Source: Corynebacterium sp. J010B-136 (GTDB taxonomy: Bacteria; Actinomycetota; Actinomycetes; Mycobacteriales; Mycobacteriaceae). Taken from it: DNA of 64,000 nucleotides. How positions within the stretch are numbered: position 1 is the stretch's first letter; every line of letters begins with the position of its first letter. Position numbers and translations under genes: made by a program. This document shows, piece by piece, positions 60,381 to 64,000 of this stretch. The DNA lies in NCBI RefSeq assembly GCF_002967075.1, contig NZ_PUGE01000002.1, forward strand, positions 124,001-188,000, given 5' to 3'. Under the pieces are notes generated by a model. That model was given only the letters and a program-made list of their open reading frames with translations, did no database searches and was not told where the DNA came from.

Positions 60381-61610
60381 ATGATGGAGGCCATGAGTAC
60401 AGCGAGATTAAAGCACACAACAATAAAGCCTTCGACGCGGCGGTCGCCTGAGGAAACCACCGCGCGCCGGGGTACATTGTTGATTGCTTATGGGCATACG
60501 ACGGTGGATTTTAGCCAAGGTGCAATTGCTGCGTTGATGCCTTTTCTCGTGCTGCAAGGTGGTTATAGCTATTCTGCGGCAGCGGGCGTCATGCTGACTT
60601 TCTCGCTGGTGTCTTCCATTATTCAGCCAGTGCTCGGCATCATGGGGGATAAGTGGCGCATGCGCTGGCTTATTCCCGTTAGCGTTTTTCTCTCCGGTGC
60701 GGGTATCGCAGCGATTGGCCTGGTTGATGCCTACTGGGCGGTGGCGTTATTGGCATCGGCAGCCGGCATTGGTGTTGCGGCGTTCCACCCGGCCAGCGCC
60801 AGCCGCGCCCGCGAAGTCAGCGGTGGGGACCATGTACTGATGTCATGGTATTCACTGGGCGGAAATTTCGGCTTCGCGCTAGGTCCGGTCATCGTGGCTA
60901 TAACCATCGGCGTCTTTGGCCTTGGTGCCACACCGCTGTTGATGATCCCGGCACTCACCGGCACTGTAGCGGTGCTGGTCTTAAATAAATACGGGGTTGC
61001 ACAACCCGCCACGAAGGCAGGTGTGGACACTAACCACCGCGATGACTGGGTATCGTTCGGGCGCATGTCGATTGCGATTTTGTGCCGCTCCATCGTCTTT
61101 GTAGGCATCGGCACTTTCATCGTGTTGTTCATGCACGAATACCGTGGGGTTCAAGAAGACCTCGCCAATGCCTCGCTGTTTATCTTCTACATCATGGGTG
61201 CGTTCGGCACGGCAATCGGTGGACACCTGGCCCGCAGATGGAACCGCACCACATTGTTGCGGTGGTCTTATCTACTGTCCATCCCACTTTTAGCCGGCAT
61301 GTTCTTAATCCCAGGGCCAATCGCCTGGGGCTTTATCGTCCTGGTCGCGCTAACGCTGTACGTCCCCTTCTCACTGCAAGTCACGCTGGGCCAGGACTAT
61401 TTACCGCAGCATATGAGCACGGCCAGCGGCGTGACCTTAGGACTCGCGGTATCGGTCGGCGGCGTCGCGACACCACTTATCGGTGCCCTCGCCGATCGCG
61501 TGGGACTCGAGTACGCGCTACTGCCGCTTATCGCTTTGCCGGCCGTGGCATTTATTGCGCTGTGGGGACTGCAAGACCCCAGTACCCGCGTCATTGAGGT
61601 GCGTAATTAA
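60381..61610 (+). CDS. MFS transporter of the fosmidomycin-resistance (Fsr) type
   Basis: 409 residues with 12 membrane helices. YGHTTVDFSQGAIAALMPFL near 35-54 is typical of Fsr-like pumps, together with VLGIMGDKWRMRWLIPVSVF and AAFHPASASRAREVSGGD near 135-155. Related pumps export fosmidomycin or other compounds. ATG 60381 and ATG 60393 (MSTARLKH) are both possible; TGGAGCATGATGG lies around the first. Convergent with the second SulP gene after 9 bases. Confidence 0.87.
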   Translation: MMEAMSTARLKHTTIKPSTRRSPEETTARRGTLLIAYGHTTVDFSQGAIAALMPFLVLQGGYSYSAAAGVMLTFSLVSSIIQPVLGIMGDKWRMRWLIPVSVFLSGAGIAAIGLVDAYWAVALLASAAGIGVAAFHPASASRAREVSGGDHVLMSWYSLGGNFGFALGPVIVAITIGVFGLGATPLLMIPALTGTVAVLVLNKYGVAQPATKAGVDTNHRDDWVSFGRMSIAILCRSIVFVGIGTFIVLFMHEYRGVQEDLANASLFIFYIMGAFGTAIGGHLARRWNRTTLLRWSYLLSIPLLAGMFLIPGPIAWGFIVLVALTLYVPFSLQVTLGQDYLPQHMSTASGVTLGLAVSVGGVATPLIGALADRVGLEYALLPLIALPAVAFIALWGLQDPSTRVIEVRN

Positions 61611-61619
61611 CCGTTTCGA

Positions 61620-63137
61620 TTAATTGCCTAGCTCGCCGGTCAACCGCGAGTGGAATGCCGTGGTGAATTCATTCATGCCTACAAATTCCACGGTCTTGTC
61701 ATGCTGGCGGTACTTGGTCTGAATGGTATCGAGTGCCGCGACGGTGGAAGCATCCCAAATATGGGATTGGCTCAGGTCAATGACAATGTGTTCTGGGTCG
61801 GCTGTGTATTCAAATTGCGTGGTCAAATCATTGCTGGAGGCAAAAAGTAGCTGTCCCTGCACGGTGTAATACGCCACCTGCTTGTCATCTTCGGTCTTTA
61901 CTTCTCGGCGGACTTCGATAAGATGCGCTACGCGGCGTACGAACATGACGCTGGCGGCAAAGACTCCAACAACGACGCCGATGGCGAGGTTCGAAGTAGC
62001 AACGACGACCGCGACGGTAATGACCATGATGGCGGTTTCGCTTTTCGGCATGCGCTTTAGCGTTGAAGGCTTAATGGAATGCCAATCAAAAGTGCCAACA
62101 GAGACCATCACCATGATGGCCACCAATACAGCCATCGGAATGGTGCCAACCAGATCGCCTAAAACCACCGTGAGGATAAGCAAGAAAACGCCGGCTAAGA
62201 AGGTGGAAATACGCGTGCGCGCGCCAGAGGTTTTGACGTTGATCATGGTCTGACCAATCATCGCGCAGCCACCCATGCCACCGAATAGACCGGAGACAAT
62301 ATTGGCAACGCCTTGGCCCCAGCTCTCGCGGGTCTTATTGGAGTGGGTATCTGTTACTTCATCGACAAGCTTGGCGGTCATCAAAGATTCCATCAGACCA
62401 ACGAGTGCCATTGCTAGGGCATAAGGAGCGATGATCGACAAGGTGTCGAGCGTCCACGGAATATTCGGAATGAATAGCTCCGGCAGGCTATCCGGCAATT
62501 CGCCCTTATCGCCCACGGTCGGCACGGAAATGGCAAAGACCGCGGCGATGGCGGTAACAATCAGAATCGAAATCAATGGTGCCGGCACAGCCTTGGTGAC
62601 CTTCGGCAAAAAGATCAAGACCAAAAGTCCCAGGATAAAGAGCGGGTAGACGGCAAAGGGGACATCGAAAAGCTCTGGCAACTGAGCCATAAAGATTAAG
62701 ATTGCTAGGGCATTAACGAATCCCACCATGACGCTGCGCGGGATAAAACGCATGAGCTTTGCAACGCCCAGCACGGCCAAAACAATCTGAAATACACCAG
62801 CGAGTAACACCGTGGCGATGAGATAGTCCAAGCCGTACTCATGGACGACGGGAGCCACCACGAGCGCGACCGCGCCAGTCGCGGCCGAAATCATCGCTGG
62901 TCGGCCACCAACTACAGCGATGGTCATCGCCATAATGAATGACGAGAACAGCCCGACCTTCGGGTCGACACCAGCGATAATAGAAAAAGAAATCGCTTCT
63001 GGAATCAGCGCGAGCGCAACCACCAGACCAGCGAGCGTTTCGCGGATGAGAATCCGTGGCGTCTTTAAAGCTGTGCGCACTGATGGTTCAGGACGATACC
63101 GATCTTTGTCATTAATCGGTGAGGTGACAGTAGTCAT
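61620..63137 (-). CDS. SulP-family anion transporter with STAS domain (second)
   Basis: 505 residues from ATG 63137 (MTTVTSPINDKDRY). About 10-12 helices, with SulP-type LIPEAISFSIIAGVDPKVG near 48-66 and SGLFGGMGGCAMIGQTMINV near 230-250. The C-terminal STAS domain (about 405-500) has GQLLFASSNDLTTQF and DLSQSHIWDASTVAALDTI. The GMGGCAMIGQ signature is found in putative bicarbonate or sulfate importers. An upstream in-frame stretch to 63224 is not conserved. Confidence 0.92.
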   Translation of the reverse strand: MTTVTSPINDKDRYRPEPSVRTALKTPRILIRETLAGLVVALALIPEAISFSIIAGVDPKVGLFSSFIMAMTIAVVGGRPAMISAATGAVALVVAPVVHEYGLDYLIATVLLAGVFQIVLAVLGVAKLMRFIPRSVMVGFVNALAILIFMAQLPELFDVPFAVYPLFILGLLVLIFLPKVTKAVPAPLISILIVTAIAAVFAISVPTVGDKGELPDSLPELFIPNIPWTLDTLSIIAPYALAMALVGLMESLMTAKLVDEVTDTHSNKTRESWGQGVANIVSGLFGGMGGCAMIGQTMINVKTSGARTRISTFLAGVFLLILTVVLGDLVGTIPMAVLVAIMVMVSVGTFDWHSIKPSTLKRMPKSETAIMVITVAVVVATSNLAIGVVVGVFAASVMFVRRVAHLIEVRREVKTEDDKQVAYYTVQGQLLFASSNDLTTQFEYTADPEHIVIDLSQSHIWDASTVAALDTIQTKYRQHDKTVEFVGMNEFTTAFHSRLTGELGN

Positions 63138-63412
63138 GACAGTAAAACTCCGAAAACGAGGCAAGTAGTTTTTAAGAAAGGCGCAGCCATACAAACCGTG
63201 GTTGTGGCGCGCGCAAAAGGGCACGGGATTACTTGCTATTTAACTAGCCTTCGTGCAGGCAGATGCTTGAATTACTCTAGTGCAGCCAACCGGCTGTGGC
63301 GAACTGAGATAACTAGGGCGTGACTTTGAATATAAATAGGTGGGCGTGGTTTTGCGGTTCCTAGGTGTATTACAGTTAATCGATATGCCTGAAGTAGGAA
63401 ACCGTAGGGTTA
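63138..63412. other. 275-bp divergent promoter region of SulP and MerR genes
   Basis: No gene is seen. AGCCAACCGGCT at about 63284 is a short inverted repeat. No MerR-type dyad was recognised with confidence. Confidence 0.5.
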
Positions 63413-64000
63413 ATGGAACTGCATAATGGCAAAGTTCGGATGGCTGAGCTATCGCGGATAACGGGAGTTAGCGTGCCCACCATTAAGTATTATGTGCGCG
63501 AAGGCCTGCTGGCACCTGGTGAAGCAATTAGCAAGAATCAGGCGCTCTATGGCCAAGCGCATGTTGAGCGCATCCGCGTTGTGCGAAGCTTGTCCAAAGT
63601 AGCCAAGCTGCCTTTGGCAACTATTCGCGAGGTGCTCAATATTGTTGATAGTGGCGGCAATGTTCCAGAAGCCATGCGGCGCACCCAGGAATCTTTGGTA
63701 GGGGAAATTCCAGATGAGCAAGAAGAGCCGAAGGGATGGGATGCGGCGCAGGAGCTTCTCGATGCAGAAATCGCCAAACGTGGATGGCGCATTCACAAAG
63801 AATCTGGCGCTTATCGCATGGCGCTTCGTGCCTTGGCTGAAATCGCGCAAGAAAACTTAAGCCCTCCCAGCAACCACCTAGCCGGTTATATGGATGCCGC
63901 AGACAAAGTTGGGATGACAGATATTTCAACGCTGCAGATGGCGACTTCAGGTTCTGATGTGGTTCGCCGCATGGCATTAGGGACTACCTTGCGCGGCCCG
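63413..64000 (+). CDS. MerR-family transcriptional regulator (3' end outside window)
   Basis: 196 codons are open to the window end. The HTH_MerR domain starts at once: RMAELSRITGVSVPTIKYYV near 9-28, followed by REGLLAPGE and QALYGQAHVERIRVVRSLS. ATG 63413 has TAGGG upstream; ATG 63440 lacks one. The C-terminal ligand domain contains no Cys in the visible part, so thiol or metal sensing is unlikely. Divergent from the second SulP gene. Confidence 0.85.
   Translation, partial: MELHNGKVRMAELSRITGVSVPTIKYYVREGLLAPGEAISKNQALYGQAHVERIRVVRSLSKVAKLPLATIREVLNIVDSGGNVPEAMRRTQESLVGEIPDEQEEPKGWDAAQELLDAEIAKRGWRIHKESGAYRMALRALAEIAQENLSPPSNHLAGYMDAADKVGMTDISTLQMATSGSDVVRRMALGTTLRGP

Overview
The window reads as the chromosome of a Corynebacterium, probably of the C. 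ammoniagenes / C. stationis / C. casei type; the species is an inference. The evidence is gene content and order shared with C. glutamicum and Mycobacterium: DUF501-ppx-tRNA-Leu, greA-DUF4307-mca (mycothiol detoxification), an aromatic leader peptide before the DAHP synthase gene, uppS-flavodoxin-coaA-glyA, phoH-PIN, fumC-glpX-DUF4245-xseB-xseA-ispH, and rmuC / AI-2E exporter / ychF. The DtxR-like boxes and decaprenyl-type lipid metabolism agree.

Layout. 1-31 kb is conserved housekeeping: polyphosphate and transcription-elongation genes, mycothiol conjugate amidase, aromatic biosynthesis with an attenuator, cofactor and one-carbon metabolism, an efflux pump with its TetR regulator, central carbon enzymes, exonuclease VII and isoprenoid synthesis. 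Two non-coding stretches stand out: 2.6-3.4 kb, with stacked hairpins and a tiny ORF with two Cys codons, and 18.4-19.2 kb, a duplicated ~220-bp unit made of 56-bp elements with palindromic ends.

31-48 kb is accessory and scarred. An IS3-family element with a frameshifted orfA sits between what look like relics of a higBA toxin-antitoxin pair. Next comes a compact three-gene set: a membrane PAS-GGDEF-EAL protein, a processive family-2 glycosyltransferase and a one-helix membrane protein. It looks like a cyclic-di-GMP-controlled exopolysaccharide synthase. A chimeric pseudogene follows (start of an aspartate dehydrogenase-like gene joined to the end of a threonine aldolase gene), then small stress and metabolic genes, and an McrBC type IV restriction pair whose McrB carries an EVE-like modified-base reader domain.

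48-53 kb is an iron-siderophore ABC uptake operon behind a DtxR-like box, with a GntR/FCD regulator translationally coupled at its end. A second DtxR-like box precedes a siderophore-interacting reductase at 39.2 kb.

53-64 kb holds a frameshifted conserved gene, a CPBP protease, a zinc alcohol dehydrogenase, two SulP anion transporters, an XRE-cupin regulator divergent from a thioredoxin-reductase-like flavoprotein, a hemerythrin / DUF2945 / DUF488 run, a fosmidomycin-resistance-type MFS pump, and a MerR regulator cut by the window end.

All calls come from reading the sequence; no database search was possible.
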